Part shown: positions 51,577-60,302 of the stretch, one piece after another
How the letters are laid out: each line of letters starts with the position of its first letter
Numbering within the stretch: the stretch's first letter is position 1
NCBI RefSeq assembly: GCF_014648135.1
Contig: NZ_BMQN01000001.1
Span: 310,001 to 374,000, forward strand
Length of the DNA stretch: 64,000 nucleotides
Source: Deinococcus sedimenti
GTDB taxonomy: Bacteria > Deinococcota > Deinococci > Deinococcales > Deinococcaceae
Direction of reading: 5' to 3'
Position numbers and translations under genes: made by a program
Notes under the pieces: generated by a model
The model's input: only the letters and a program-made list of their open reading frames with translations
What the model was told of the DNA's origin: nothing
Databases searched by the model: none

Positions 51577-53405
51577 CAGCGCTCACCGCCTTCGAGCTGC
51601 TGTTTTTCCAGCTGCTGCTGGAACGAGTGCGACCCCGGGCCGTCCTCGCGGGCGGGCACGTCACCGGGCGGCTCGGCGTGCGTCAGCTGACTCTCGCCGT
51701 ATGCGGCGACCTGCGCGTCGTCCGCGACACGCGCCCGCGCCTGCACGTCACGCTCGTTCAGGGAGTTGCGGGTCGCCTCGGTCAGCGGCTCGGCGTCCAG
51801 CGGCACCGCGCCGAAACCGCCCTGCCACTGCGACTGCCCCTGAGACTGGGACTGCCCCTGGGACTGCGATTGAGACTGGGACTGCCCCCCCGACGACTGC
51901 TCCTGCCGCTGACCCTGCACGGCCGACGACGCGTCCCCATGCAGCAGCTGCGTCATGCCCAGCGGCGCACCCGGCCCGTCGTGGTCCAGCACCCAGGTGT
52001 CCTTGCTGCCGCCCCCCTGCGAACTGTTCACGACCAGACTCCCGCGCCGTAGCGCCACGCGCGTCAGGCCGCCCGGCACGATCGTCACGTCCTCGCCGAA
52101 CAGGATGTACGGCCGCAGGTCCACGTGCGCCGCCTCGAACCCACTGCTGTCCGGGTAGAACGTCGGGTGCCGCGACAGGCCCACCACCGGCTGCGCGATG
52201 AACTCCCGCGGATCCTGCCGCACCTTGTGCAGGTACGCCGTGATCTGATCCGAGGTCGCTTCCGGACCGATCAGCATGCCGTAGCCACCCGCCTCGCCCA
52301 CCGACTTGAACACCAGCTCAGCCGCGTTCGCCAGCATGTACTCCAGATGCTCGGCGTTCCAGCCCAGGTACGTGGGCACGTTGTTCAGGATCGGCGACTC
52401 GTTCAGGTAGTACCGGATCATGTCCGGCACGTACGCGTACACCGCCTTGTCGTCCGCCACGCCCGTCCCGATGGCGTTCGCGATCGCCACCCGGCCCTGC
52501 CGGTAGACCTCCACCAGCCCCGCCACGCCCAGCGCACTGTCCCGCCGGAACGCCAGCGGATCCAGGAAATCATCGTCCACACGGCGGTAGATGACGTCCA
52601 CCTGCTGCCGCCCGCCGGTCGTGCGCATCCACACGCGCCCGCCGTCCACGAACAGGTCACGGCCCTCGACGAGTTCCACGCCCATCTGCTGCGCGAGGTA
52701 CGCGTGCTCGAAGTACGCGCTGTTGTACATGCCGGGCGTCAGCACCACCACCGTGCCGTTCTCGCGCGGACTGCTGGCCAGCAGCAGGCGCAGCAGCGCC
52801 GACGCGTAATGCTGCACCGGCCGCACCCCCTGACCCTCGAACATGCCCGGGTACACCCGCGTCATCGCCTGCCGGTTCGCCAGCAGGTACGACACGCCGC
52901 TCGGCGAGCGCAGGTTGTCCTCCAGCACGAGGTACTCGCCCTGCTCGTTGCGGATCAGGTCCGTGCCGACCACGTGCGTGAACACCCCGCCCGGCGGCAG
53001 CACCCCGTGCACCTCGCGCCGGAAGTGCGCGCTGGTGTACACCAGCTCCGCCGGGATGACGCCGTCCCCCATGATCTGCGCGCCACTGTAGATGTCCGTC
53101 AGGAACGCATTCAGCGCCCGCACCCGCTGCGTCAGGCCCGACTCGATGTGCGCCCACTCGGACGACGGAATGATGCGCGGCACCGGATCGAACGGAAAGG
53201 TCCGCTCGGTGCCCTGCGCGTCCCCGTACACCGTGAAGGTGATGCCCTGATTCCGGAACGCCAGGTCCAGCAGCTGATGTCGACGCTCGAATTCCGAGAC
53301 GCCCAGCTGATCCAGGTACGCCTTGACGCCCGCGTAGTGCGGACGGGCGGCGCGATCAGCGGTGAACATCTCATCGAAAAACCTGCTCCCGGGCTCATAC
53401 TCCAT
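51576..53405 (-). CDS. Circularly permuted ATP-grasp type 2 protein
   Basis: 609 residues from ATG 53405. The N-terminal 490 residues carry the DUF404/DUF407 signature: FFDEMFTADRAARPHYAGV, GVFTHVVGTDLIRNEQGEYLVLEDNLRSPSG (in pieces), VVVLTPGMYNSAYFEHAYLA, YRRVDDDFLDPL and KSVGEAGGYGMLIGP. This enzyme should form an amide bond using ATP. From about 510 the protein changes to a hydrophilic tail with a Ser-Gln/Gly-Gln repeat, unusual for the family, encoded by a short tandem DNA repeat. It is followed by the alpha-E and transglutaminase genes. Confidence 0.9.
   Translation of the reverse strand: MEYEPGSRFFDEMFTADRAARPHYAGVKAYLDQLGVSEFERRHQLLDLAFRNQGITFTVYGDAQGTERTFPFDPVPRIIPSSEWAHIESGLTQRVRALNAFLTDIYSGAQIMGDGVIPAELVYTSAHFRREVHGVLPPGGVFTHVVGTDLIRNEQGEYLVLEDNLRSPSGVSYLLANRQAMTRVYPGMFEGQGVRPVQHYASALLRLLLASSPRENGTVVVLTPGMYNSAYFEHAYLAQQMGVELVEGRDLFVDGGRVWMRTTGGRQQVDVIYRRVDDDFLDPLAFRRDSALGVAGLVEVYRQGRVAIANAIGTGVADDKAVYAYVPDMIRYYLNESPILNNVPTYLGWNAEHLEYMLANAAELVFKSVGEAGGYGMLIGPEATSDQITAYLHKVRQDPREFIAQPVVGLSRHPTFYPDSSGFEAAHVDLRPYILFGEDVTIVPGGLTRVALRRGSLVVNSSQGGGSKDTWVLDHDGPGAPLGMTQLLHGDASSAVQGQRQEQSSGGQSQSQSQSQGQSQSQGQSQWQGGFGAVPLDAEPLTEATRNSLNERDVQARARVADDAQVAAYGESQLTHAEPPGDVPAREDGPGSHSFQQQLEKQQLEGGER
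51826..51890 (-). repeat. Short tandem repeat encoding a Ser-Gln/Gly-Gln linker
   Basis: Repeats of GACTGGGACTGCCCCTG-like units on the plus strand encode QSQSQSQ/GQSQSQ on the minus strand. The number of units is likely to vary between strains. Confidence 0.8.
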
Positions 53406-53535
53406 CGCGTTCCACGCTCCCCTGCATCCCTTGAGATGCACCAAGATACGGAAAGCGCCGCTGAAGCGACACGCCGCCACCAGACATGAGAACGGACGTG
53501 AAGAAACGCGTATGCCCCGGGCTACACTGCCCCCC

Positions 53536-53841
53536 ATGACCGGAACCCCCATTCACCCCGACGACCGCGCCCGCCTGGACCAGGTGTTCATGCAGGTCGT
53601 ACTGGACGTCCAGGCCCAGGCCCAGCAGACCGCGCCCGCCCAGAGCGGCAACCTGGCCGCCATGTTCCACCGCGAGACCGTCAGTGACGCCCTGCAGGGC
53701 TGCGCCATGCTGATCGCCGGGTGGAACCAGGGCCGCGTGGACGACGCCGCCCTGACCCGCACCACCAAGGCCCTGCGCGCCCTGGACCTCCCGGACCTCG
53801 CCACCCGCGTGGAGAAACTCCGCCAGATCGCCGACGCCTGA
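53536..53841 (+). CDS. Small hypothetical helical protein
   Basis: 101 residues from ATG 53536, seven bases after TACACT (53523-53528), so leaderless. The protein is helical with a Gln-rich first helix (VFMQVVLDVQAQAQQTAPAQ) and ends in a regular amphipathic helix (RTTKALRALDLPDLATRVEKLRQ). There is one Cys and no signal or membrane segment. Family not recognised. It is divergent from the ATP-grasp gene and may or may not belong with it. Confidence 0.65.
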   Translation: MTGTPIHPDDRARLDQVFMQVVLDVQAQAQQTAPAQSGNLAAMFHRETVSDALQGCAMLIAGWNQGRVDDAALTRTTKALRALDLPDLATRVEKLRQIADA

Positions 53842-53983
53842 GACACGCTCCAGCTGAGTGAATGGCAGACCCGTCAAGCCAGGGGCACGCGGGGTGAAGC
53901 CGACGGAACCTGCGTGAACCTCACCCAGGGCCTGTCTGCCGGTGCCCTAGACCGGGCGGCCTGCCCCCGCCAGCGCCGGGGCC

Positions 53984-54097
53984 TACACTGCGGCCCATGA
54001 CGACGCGCGGCTTTTTTTATTGGTTCGGTCACCACCGGGCCTAGTCGCGCTGCATTCCCACCCCCCGACGCCCGGTGAGCCCACAAGCCACCGGGCG
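53984..54097 (+). promoter_or_regulatory. Attenuator region of DAHP synthase
   Basis: TACACT (53984-53989) is a -10 box seven bases before a leader-peptide ATG. Segment 1 CACCGGGC (54033-54040, in the HHRA codons), segment 2 CGCCCGGTG (54069-54077) and segment 3 CACCGGGCG (54089-54097) can form exclusive pairs 1:2 or 2:3. Ribosome position on the aromatic codons would decide between them. No U-run follows the 2:3 hairpin, so the output could be Rho-dependent or at translation. Confidence 0.75.
53997..54044 (+). CDS. Aromatic amino acid leader peptide (MTTRGFFYWFGHHRA)
   Basis: A 15-codon leaderless ORF starting at ATG 53997 and ending TAG 54042-54044. Residues 6-10 are Phe-Phe-Tyr-Trp-Phe, i.e. 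all three aromatic amino acids in a row, an arrangement used in leader peptides of phenylalanine, tyrosine and tryptophan operons. It lies 80 bases before the DAHP synthase gene, whose pathway makes exactly these amino acids. Confidence 0.85.
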   Translation: MTTRGFFYWFGHHRA

Positions 54098-54123
54098 CCG
54101 CCGTACACCCCAGGAGTCCCGCC

Positions 54124-55212
54124 ATGACGCACCCCGAACCCATCATTCAGCCCGGCCGTACCGAGAACCTGAACGTCAGCGGCTTCACGCCCCTGATCAC
54201 CCCCCGCGCCCTGAAGGCCCGCTGGCCGCTGACCCCGCAGGCCGAGGCGACCGTCCTGGCCGGACGCAAAGCCGCGCAGGACATCCTCCACGGCCGCGAC
54301 GACCGCCTGCTCGTCGTGGTCGGCCCCTGCTCCATTCACGATCACGAGCAGGCGCTCGACTACGCCCGCCGCCTCGCCGAGCTGCGTGAACGCGTGAAGG
54401 ACCGCCTGGAAGTGCACATGCGCGTGTACGTCGACAAGCCCCGCACCACCGTCGGCTGGCGCGGCTACCTGCTCGACCCGGACATGAACGGCACGAACGA
54501 CATCAACAAGGGCCTCGAACTGACCCGCAAGCTCATGGTGCAGGTCAGCGAACTGGGCCTGCCCGTCGCCACGGAACTGCTGGACCCGTTCGCGCCGCAG
54601 TACGTGTTCGACGCCGTCGCCTGGGCCTGCCTGGGTGCGCGCACCACCGAAAGCCAGACGCATCGCGTCATGAGCAGCGCCGTGTCCGCCCCGATGGGCT
54701 TCAAGAACGGCACCGGCGGCGGCATCAAACTCGCCGTGGACGCCATCGTCGCCGCGCGCGCCTCGCACGCCTTCTTCACCATCGACGACGACGGACAGGC
54801 CTGCATCGTCCACACGCTCGGCAACCCCGACGGGCACGTCATCCTGCGCGGCGGCCGCGGCGGCCCCAACTACGCCCCGCAGTTCGTCACGGAAGCCGCC
54901 GGACTCATGAGCAACGCCGGACTGCCCCCGGCCGTCATGGTGGACTGCTCGCACGCCAACAGCGGCTCGGACCACACCCGCCAGAGCCTCGTGTGGCGCG
55001 ACGTGCTGCACCAGCGCGCCGCCGGACAGGCCGCCGTGAAGGGCCTGATGATCGAGAGCAACCTCCGCCCCGGCAAGCAGGGCATCCCCGCCGACCTCAG
55101 CACCCTGATCCCCGGCCTGAGCGTCACGGACGCCTGCGTCGGCTGGGACGAGACCGAGGCGCTACTGCTCGAAGCGCACGCCGCGCTGAGCCGCGAGAGC
55201 GTCAGCGGCTGA
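54124..55212 (+). CDS. 3-deoxy-7-phosphoheptulonate (DAHP) synthase, class I alpha
   Basis: 362 residues, the length of the AroF/AroG/AroH type. [20 protein letters not shown] (PEP and metal Cys), [52 protein letters not shown] and [11 protein letters not shown] are all signature blocks. It joins PEP and erythrose 4-phosphate in the first step of aromatic amino acid synthesis. AGGAG lies eight bases before the ATG. An upstream leader peptide rich in Phe, Tyr and Trp points to attenuation by aromatic amino acid supply. Confidence 0.95.
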   Translation: MTHPEPIIQPGRTENLNVSGFTPLITPRALKARWPLTPQAEATVLAGRKAAQDILHGRDDRLLVVVGPCSIHDHEQALDYARRLAELRERVKDRLEVHMRVYVDKPRTTVGWRGYLLDPDMNGTNDINKGLELTRKLMVQVSELGLPVATELLDPFAPQYVFDAVAWACLGARTTESQTHRVMSSAVSAPMGFKNGTGGGIKLAVDAIVAARASHAFFTIDDDGQACIVHTLGNPDGHVILRGGRGGPNYAPQFVTEAAGLMSNAGLPPAVMVDCSHANSGSDHTRQSLVWRDVLHQRAAGQAAVKGLMIESNLRPGKQGIPADLSTLIPGLSVTDACVGWDETEALLLEAHAALSRESVSG

Positions 55213-55232
55213 ACGCACCATAGTGAAACCAG

Positions 55233-55267
55233 CTCCCCCACACCGGTCACTGGCCGGGGTGGGGGAG
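55233..55267. terminator. Bidirectional terminator between DAHP synthase and the glucanase
   Basis: CTCCCCCAC (55233-55241) pairs with GTGGGGGAG (55259-55267) between convergent genes. Confidence 0.65.
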
Positions 55268-55280
55268 AGGCGGGTTGAGG

Positions 55281-57260
55281 TCAGGGGTTCTGCACGAGGC
55301 GGAAGTCGCGGAAGCTCAGGCCGTAGCTGCTGCCGGGCGTGCCCACCGCGCCCAGGATCTGGAACTGCGCGGCGGGGTTCGTGGTGGTCGCCGTGAAGGT
55401 GTACGTGAAGGTCTGTTCGGTGCCGGTCAGGGCGGCGGTCTTGTCCAGGTAGCGGGCGTAACTGCCGCCGTTCTCGCCGATCACGACGGCGACCTCACGG
55501 GCGTCGGTGGCCTTGCCCTTGAAGGTCAGGGTGTAGGACTTCCCGGCGGTCAGCGGCACGTCGGTCTGGTTCAGCTGAACGTGCCAGTTGTTCGCGGAAT
55601 CCACGTTCGTGACGTTCAGGGTGACCACGCCGCCGCTGACGCTGGTGCTCAGGCGCTCAGGGACGCTGCTCCAGGTGCTCCAGTACGCGGTGCCGGGCAC
55701 GCCCGTGATGCCGGGAGCGGTGGCCGTGGCGTTCTGGGTGAAGGCGGCGTTGTACAGCAGGTTGCCGTCCGCGGCGGGTGGGCGGGCCCCGGCGGCGTTC
55801 CCGACGCGTTTGACGACCACGTTGTCGATCCAGACGGGGCCGGTGCCGGCGTTCCCGAGGTTGAATTCCAGCCGGGCGGCGGCGTCGGTGGTGGCTTTCA
55901 TGTCGAAGGTCAGGGTCTGGCGGGCTTTGGTCGTGCCGATCTGCACGGTCTGCTCGCCGGAGTACGCGGCGTACCCGCGGTCCGGGCCGCCGCCGACCTT
56001 GATCATCATGGGGCGGGCCGTCTGCGCCCAGGTGTCGAAGGAGACCTCGTACTTGCCGCCGGATTCCATGTTCAGGCCGTCCTGGCGGACCTGCACGGCG
56101 TAGTTCACGTTGCCGGGGTTCGTGACGTCGACTTTCAGGGCGTTGCCCTGCGTGGCGTCGTTGCTGAGGGTCGCTTCGCCGCCGCCGGTAAAGAGCGTCC
56201 AGAACTTGCTGGTCGTCACGCCGGGCAGCGAGGTGGTGTCGGTCTTCACCAGCGGATCGGTGTCCGGCAGGTCGAACGAGCCGTTGTAGACCAGGTTCCC
56301 GTCGGCCAGGGCGGGGCGGGCGGGTTTGGGCGTCCAGGGGTAGGTCATGTCGGGGCGCGGCCCGGCGCTGGCGGTTTCGTTCTGCATGCCGTACACGCGG
56401 ACGTAGTCGACCAGCATCTGCGCTTCGGTGGGGGTGGTGGCGTCGGGGTTGCCGTCGAAGTTGCCGCCCACGGCGAGGTTCAGCAGCAGGTAGAAGGGCC
56501 GGTCGAAGGGAGCGGGCCAGGCGTTCAGGTCGGCGTCGCTGCTGGGGGGGTTGTTCTTGGCGCTCCACCACTGGGTTTTCTCGCTGGTCATCTTGCCGTC
56601 GATGAACCACTGGATCTTGCCGGGGGTCCATTCCACGGCGTAGGTGTGCCACTGGTCCATGGTGCCTTCGTTCGGGAAGTTCACGGTGGCGCCGGAGTAC
56701 ACGTTGTTGGGCCACACGCCACCGTAGTGGATGGTCTGGGCGAGTTCGGTGGGTTTGCTGCCCCATCCTTCGGCGATGTCGAGTTCGCCGTTTGCGGCCC
56801 AGCTGGCGTAGGGGCTGGGTTCCTCGGGCAGCATCCAGATGGCGGGCCACAGGCCGCGGCCCTTGGGGAACTTGGCGCGGATCTCGAAGCGGCCGTAGGT
56901 GCGGCTGAACTTCCCGGCGGTGCGGACGCGGCCGGAGGTCCAGTCGAAGGTGCCGGTGGTGGTGCCGGCCGGTCCGGTGAACTTCTCCTTGCGGGCGGTG
57001 ATGACGAGGTTGCCGCCCTCGACGCGGACGTTGCTGGCGCGGTCGGTGTAGTACTCCAGTTCGTTGTTGCCCCAGCCGGTGACGTAGTCGCTGCCGGCCA
57101 TGAAGCCGTTGCCGGTCTGGTAGCCCCATTTGCTGGTGTCGAGGCTGGAGGCGTTGAATTCGTCCTGCCAGACGGGTGTGGTGGTGCTGGCGTCGGTCTG
57201 GGTGCAGGCGCCGAGCAGGAGGGTCAGGGGGAGCAGAACCGTGAGTGTGGGGCGGGGCAT
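55281..57260 (-). CDS. Glycoside hydrolase family 16 lipoprotein (beta-glucanase/laminarinase) with two C-terminal carbohydrate-binding modules
   Basis: 659 residues. The N-terminus is a lipoprotein signal with lipobox LLGACTQ. The GH16 domain (about 30-295) has the catalytic motif GELDIAEGWG (ExDxxE), with WPAIWMLPEEPSPYASW before it and WHTYAVEWTPGKIQWFIDG after. Two repeats follow (ADGNLVYNGSFDLPDTDP and ADGNLLYNAAFTQN), each starting a CBM4/9-like beta-sandwich. It should cut beta-1,3- or mixed-linkage glucans at the cell surface. A TTGACA/TACGCT promoter with a cre-like operator lies upstream. AAGGAG precedes the ATG. Confidence 0.92.
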   Translation of the reverse strand: MPRPTLTVLLPLTLLLGACTQTDASTTTPVWQDEFNASSLDTSKWGYQTGNGFMAGSDYVTGWGNNELEYYTDRASNVRVEGGNLVITARKEKFTGPAGTTTGTFDWTSGRVRTAGKFSRTYGRFEIRAKFPKGRGLWPAIWMLPEEPSPYASWAANGELDIAEGWGSKPTELAQTIHYGGVWPNNVYSGATVNFPNEGTMDQWHTYAVEWTPGKIQWFIDGKMTSEKTQWWSAKNNPPSSDADLNAWPAPFDRPFYLLLNLAVGGNFDGNPDATTPTEAQMLVDYVRVYGMQNETASAGPRPDMTYPWTPKPARPALADGNLVYNGSFDLPDTDPLVKTDTTSLPGVTTSKFWTLFTGGGEATLSNDATQGNALKVDVTNPGNVNYAVQVRQDGLNMESGGKYEVSFDTWAQTARPMMIKVGGGPDRGYAAYSGEQTVQIGTTKARQTLTFDMKATTDAAARLEFNLGNAGTGPVWIDNVVVKRVGNAAGARPPAADGNLLYNAAFTQNATATAPGITGVPGTAYWSTWSSVPERLSTSVSGGVVTLNVTNVDSANNWHVQLNQTDVPLTAGKSYTLTFKGKATDAREVAVVIGENGGSYARYLDKTAALTGTEQTFTYTFTATTTNPAAQFQILGAVGTPGSSYGLSFRDFRLVQNP

Positions 57261-57373
57261 GGGGGATCTCCTTGGCGCCGGGCGGGCGCAGGGCAGGGAA
57301 CGCCGCGCCCGGTGGGGCGTGACGGCAGCGGGGACCCCGGCAGGGTGGGGTCGGCGGACAGTGGATTGACCGG

Positions 57374-57402
57374 AGCGTAAGCGAATCTGAAAGCGCTGTC
57401 AA
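57374..57402 (-). promoter_or_regulatory. Glucanase promoter with cre-like (LacI-family) operator
   Basis: On the minus strand: TTGACA (57402-57397), 17 bp, TACGCT (57379-57374). TGAAAGCGCTGTCA (57388-57401) is a near palindrome fitting the cre consensus except at one position, and it overlaps the -35 box. A sugar-responsive LacI-type repressor probably controls this gene. Leader about 105 bases. Confidence 0.7.
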
Positions 57403-57729
57403 GAATGGTGAGGTCGATCAGATTCGTGGGACAAGAGCGGTGATTGAGCCACGCGCCAACCCAAATGCAGTGAGGGCAACATCCGACAACTGAGCCTGCC
57501 ATCAGGCGAAACACTGGAAAAGAGGCCTGCTGGACTGGCGAATCCGGCTCTCGACTCCGCCGGATCGGGCGGATCCGATGCTGTTGCCACACCGCGTCAT
57601 ATAGGCGCAAGATTCACTCCGATGCTGAATACGTTTTCACTCCGAACGATTTCCCCCCGCCTCAGCGCATGAACAGAACTTCACTCCGGGCTACGGAAGC
57701 CGGCCCCGGCGCGGCCCATGCTGAGCGGC
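57403..57729. other. Low-GC intergenic region with three TTCACTCCG direct repeats
   Basis: No gene recognised. TTCACTCCG occurs at 57613, 57636 and 57680, i.e. 23 and 44 bp apart, close to two and four helical turns, all on the plus strand just before the DUF2256-uvsE operon. A 57.2-57.6 kb minus-strand frame exists, but it runs over the glucanase promoter and is not credible. Confidence 0.5.
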
Positions 57730-57906
57730 ATGCCCCGAACCGAACGCACCCCCGGAGGCGGACGCCCCCCCAGCCAGCGCCCCAGCAAGACCTGCGCCCA
57801 CTGCGGCCTGCCCTTCACCTGGCGCAAAAAATGGGAACGCGACTGGGACACCGTCAAGTACTGCTCGGACCGCTGCCGCGCCGCCGCGAAACGGGACCGC
57901 ACGTGA
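57730..57906 (+). CDS. DUF2256 family small zinc-binding protein
   Basis: 58 residues. [20 protein letters not shown] and [14 protein letters not shown] contain the four Cys and the basic pattern of DUF2256, a small zinc-finger-like protein of unknown function that often stands beside DNA-repair or cryptochrome-related genes. ATG 57730 lies seven bases after CATGCT; an ATG four codons earlier overlaps that box. Its TGA overlaps the GTG of uvsE (GTGA), so the two are translationally coupled. Confidence 0.85.
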   Translation: MPRTERTPGGGRPPSQRPSKTCAHCGLPFTWRKKWERDWDTVKYCSDRCRAAAKRDRT

Positions 57907-58805
57907 CCACCCCCACCTACGGCCTCGTGTGCCTGACCGTCGGGCCGGAGGTGCGCTTCCGCACCATCACCCTCACGCGCTACCGCGCCCTGCCCCCCGC
58001 GCAGCGGTACGGCACGCTGCTCGATCTGTACGCCGACAACACCGCCCGCGTGCGCCGCGCCGCCGACTACTGCGCCGCGCGCGGCATCCGCCTGTACCGC
58101 CTCAGCTCCAGCCTGTTCCCCATGCTGGACCTGGACGGCGACGACACCGGCGCGCAGGTCCTCGCGCACCTCGCGCCGCAACTGCGGGACGCCGGGCACG
58201 CCTTTCAGGATCACGGCATCCGCGTCCTGATGCACCCCGAGCAGTTCATCGTCCTGAACAGCGACCGCCCCGAAGTCAGGGAGAGCAGCCTGCGCGCCAT
58301 CACCACCCACGCGCACGTCATGGACGCCCTGGGCCTGGAGCGCAGCACCTGGAACCTCCTACTCCTGCACGGCGGCAAGGGCGGCCGCGCCCAGGAACTC
58401 CAGGCGATCATCCCTGACCTGCCCGAATCGGTCCGCTTGCGCCTGGGCCTGGAAAACGACGAGCGGGCCTACAGCCCCCGCGACCTGCTGCCCGTCTGCG
58501 AGGCCACCGGCACCCCACTGGTGTTCGACGCGCACCACCACGTCGTCCACGACCACCTGCCCGACCAGGACCACCCCAGCGTCCGCGAGTGGGTCCTGGC
58601 CGCCCGCCGCACCTGGACGCCCCAGGAGTGGCAGGTGGTGCACCTCAGCAACGGCCTGGACGGCCCGCAGGACCGCCGCCACAGTCATCTGATCACGCAC
58701 CTGCCCGCCGCGTACCACGACGTCCCCTGGATCGAGGTGGAAGCCAAGGGCAAGGAGGAAGCCCTGGCCGCCCTGGGCGCCTGCACCCCGGTGACCACCG
58801 CGTGA
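57903..58805 (+). CDS. uvsE: UV DNA damage endonuclease UvsE (UVDE)
   Basis: 300 residues from GTG 57903. [22 protein letters not shown] is the UVDE start, and the TIM-barrel metal ligands are in [54 protein letters not shown] and [13 protein letters not shown]. The enzyme nicks DNA on the 5' side of UV dimers and other lesions; it is a hallmark backup repair route in Deinococcus. It is the middle gene of a three-gene operon with 4-bp overlaps on both sides. Confidence 0.95.
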   Translation: MTTPTYGLVCLTVGPEVRFRTITLTRYRALPPAQRYGTLLDLYADNTARVRRAADYCAARGIRLYRLSSSLFPMLDLDGDDTGAQVLAHLAPQLRDAGHAFQDHGIRVLMHPEQFIVLNSDRPEVRESSLRAITTHAHVMDALGLERSTWNLLLLHGGKGGRAQELQAIIPDLPESVRLRLGLENDERAYSPRDLLPVCEATGTPLVFDAHHHVVHDHLPDQDHPSVREWVLAARRTWTPQEWQVVHLSNGLDGPQDRRHSHLITHLPAAYHDVPWIEVEAKGKEEALAALGACTPVTTA

Positions 58806-59311
58806 CCCTGCCCCCCGGCCCCCTGCGCGTGATCGTCATGGGCGTGTCCGGCAGTGGCAAGACCACCCTGGGCCGTGCGGTGGGCGCCGCGCTGCACGCC
58901 CCCTTCCTGGACGGCGACGACTACCACACCCCCCAGGCCCGCGCACGCATGCACGCCGGGCACCCCCTGAACGACGCGGACCGTGCCCCCTGGCTGGCCC
59001 GCCTGCGCGCCGAACTGGACGCCCGTGACCGCGTGATCCTGGCCTGCTCCGCCCTGAAACGCCCCTACCGCGACGCCCTGCGCGCCCCCGGCACCCGCTT
59101 CCTGCATCTGCACGTCCCAGAGAACCTGCTGCGCGAACGCCTCGGGCACCGCCACGGGCACTACGCCGGACCCGACCTGCTGCCCTCGCAACTGAGCACG
59201 CTGCAACCCCCGCAGCCCGACGAGACCGACATCCACATCCTGCACGTCACGGCCACCACCACGCAGGCAGACCTGCTAACACAGGCCCTCACTGAACTCA
59301 AGGTCACCTGA
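58802..59311 (+). CDS. Gluconokinase
   Basis: 169 residues from GTG 58802, overlapping the uvsE stop by four bases. The P-loop is [17 protein letters not shown], then [30 protein letters not shown] (in pieces) and [16 protein letters not shown], typical of GntK-type gluconokinases. It phosphorylates gluconate to 6-phosphogluconate for the pentose phosphate or Entner-Doudoroff route. Its place behind a DNA-repair gene has no obvious metabolic reason unless it supplies NADPH or precursors after damage. Confidence 0.88.
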   Translation: MTLPPGPLRVIVMGVSGSGKTTLGRAVGAALHAPFLDGDDYHTPQARARMHAGHPLNDADRAPWLARLRAELDARDRVILACSALKRPYRDALRAPGTRFLHLHVPENLLRERLGHRHGHYAGPDLLPSQLSTLQPPQPDETDIHILHVTATTTQADLLTQALTELKVT

Positions 59312-59348
59312 GGCAGCGGCTCCACCCGACACCCCCTACGCTGCGAAC

Positions 59349-60257
59349 ATGACCCGACTCCTCAGGTTCCTGCCCGCCCTGCTGCTTTTCCCGGCCAGCG
59401 CCGCCGGGATCATCGGCAGCAGCGTCACGACCACGCAGATTCAGCAGTCCGCCTTCTGCCAGCAGTACACCTGCGGCGAACCATTCGTGCGGGGCCGCGA
59501 CTGGCAGTACCCGTTCACCCGCTACCAGGGCCTGACCATCACCCGCGAATCCGGCGAGCCCGGCAGCCGCGTCGTCAGCGTCCAGCTGTGGGTCCGCAAC
59601 GACGGGCTGAACGCCACCGCCGACCGGCAGGCCTTCCAGCAGATGCAGAAACTCGCCCTGGGTTACGTCCCGTACACCGGCCCGGTCGAACCCTGCTACG
59701 CCGCCATGAGCACACGCACCCTCGTCAGGGTTCCGGATGAACGCGCCACAGGCGTTACCTGCGAACTGTGGGACAGCACCACCGACTTCACCGTCAGAGC
59801 CGACCCGGCCTACCTGGCCCGCACCGCGCCCGCCCCGGTCACGATCAGCAGCGGCCCCACCAAACTGAACACCTGGAATTTCACCACCTGCGTGGGCGCG
59901 GGCGGCACGAACAGTTACCTGACCATGGGCCAGGCCGCCCGCTGCACCCTGCGCGTCACCACCAAGGGCGAGCAGAGCGCCGTCGTGAAGGCCGAACTGC
60001 AGTACGAGATCGAGTACGTCCAGAACGGCCAGTACGTCAAGAAACTCCTGCCGGAGAAGGAACTGTGGCTGCCGGGCCGCGCGCCCGGCCCGCTCGACCC
60101 GCGCCTGACGCAGCAGGGCCGCGTGATCGACCTGAACGTCAGCCTGGCCGTGAAAAAGGTGCCGGGCCGCACCGTGACCAGCGTGAACACCATCGCCAAG
60201 CTGACCTTCGCGAACGGCGCCGTGAAGACCGCGTACGAACCCCTCCTGGTCCGCTGA
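59349..60257 (+). CDS. Secreted hypothetical protein
   Basis: 302 residues with a signal peptide (MTRLLRFLPALLLFPASAAG). Six Cys in the mature part (FCQQYTCGEP, EPCYAAMS, VTCELW, TTCVGAG, ARCTLRV) suggest disulfides. The rest is beta-rich (VISVQLWVRND-like strands). Family not recognised. TACGCT at 59337-59342 lies six bases before the ATG, so it is leaderless and has its own promoter. Confidence 0.6.
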   Translation: MTRLLRFLPALLLFPASAAGIIGSSVTTTQIQQSAFCQQYTCGEPFVRGRDWQYPFTRYQGLTITRESGEPGSRVVSVQLWVRNDGLNATADRQAFQQMQKLALGYVPYTGPVEPCYAAMSTRTLVRVPDERATGVTCELWDSTTDFTVRADPAYLARTAPAPVTISSGPTKLNTWNFTTCVGAGGTNSYLTMGQAARCTLRVTTKGEQSAVVKAELQYEIEYVQNGQYVKKLLPEKELWLPGRAPGPLDPRLTQQGRVIDLNVSLAVKKVPGRTVTSVNTIAKLTFANGAVKTAYEPLLVR

Positions 60258-60302
60258 CCTGCCTTCGCCCGCACGCGCCCCGCACGCGCTACCCTGCGGG
60301 GC

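Noticed and set aside
51826..51890. Short repeats as a CRISPR array
   Set aside because: Units are contiguous, in frame and encode a linker; no spacers or cas genes.
55275..57380. 701-codon plus-strand frame opposite the glucanase
   Set aside because: Antisense shadow of the GH16 lipoprotein gene; low-complexity Gly/Val/Ala sequence with no domain, promoter or ribosome site.
57224..57610. 128-codon minus-strand frame over the glucanase start
   Set aside because: Covers the glucanase promoter and 5' end in another frame; no domain. I also considered a transposon remnant here but saw no terminal repeats or transposase motif.
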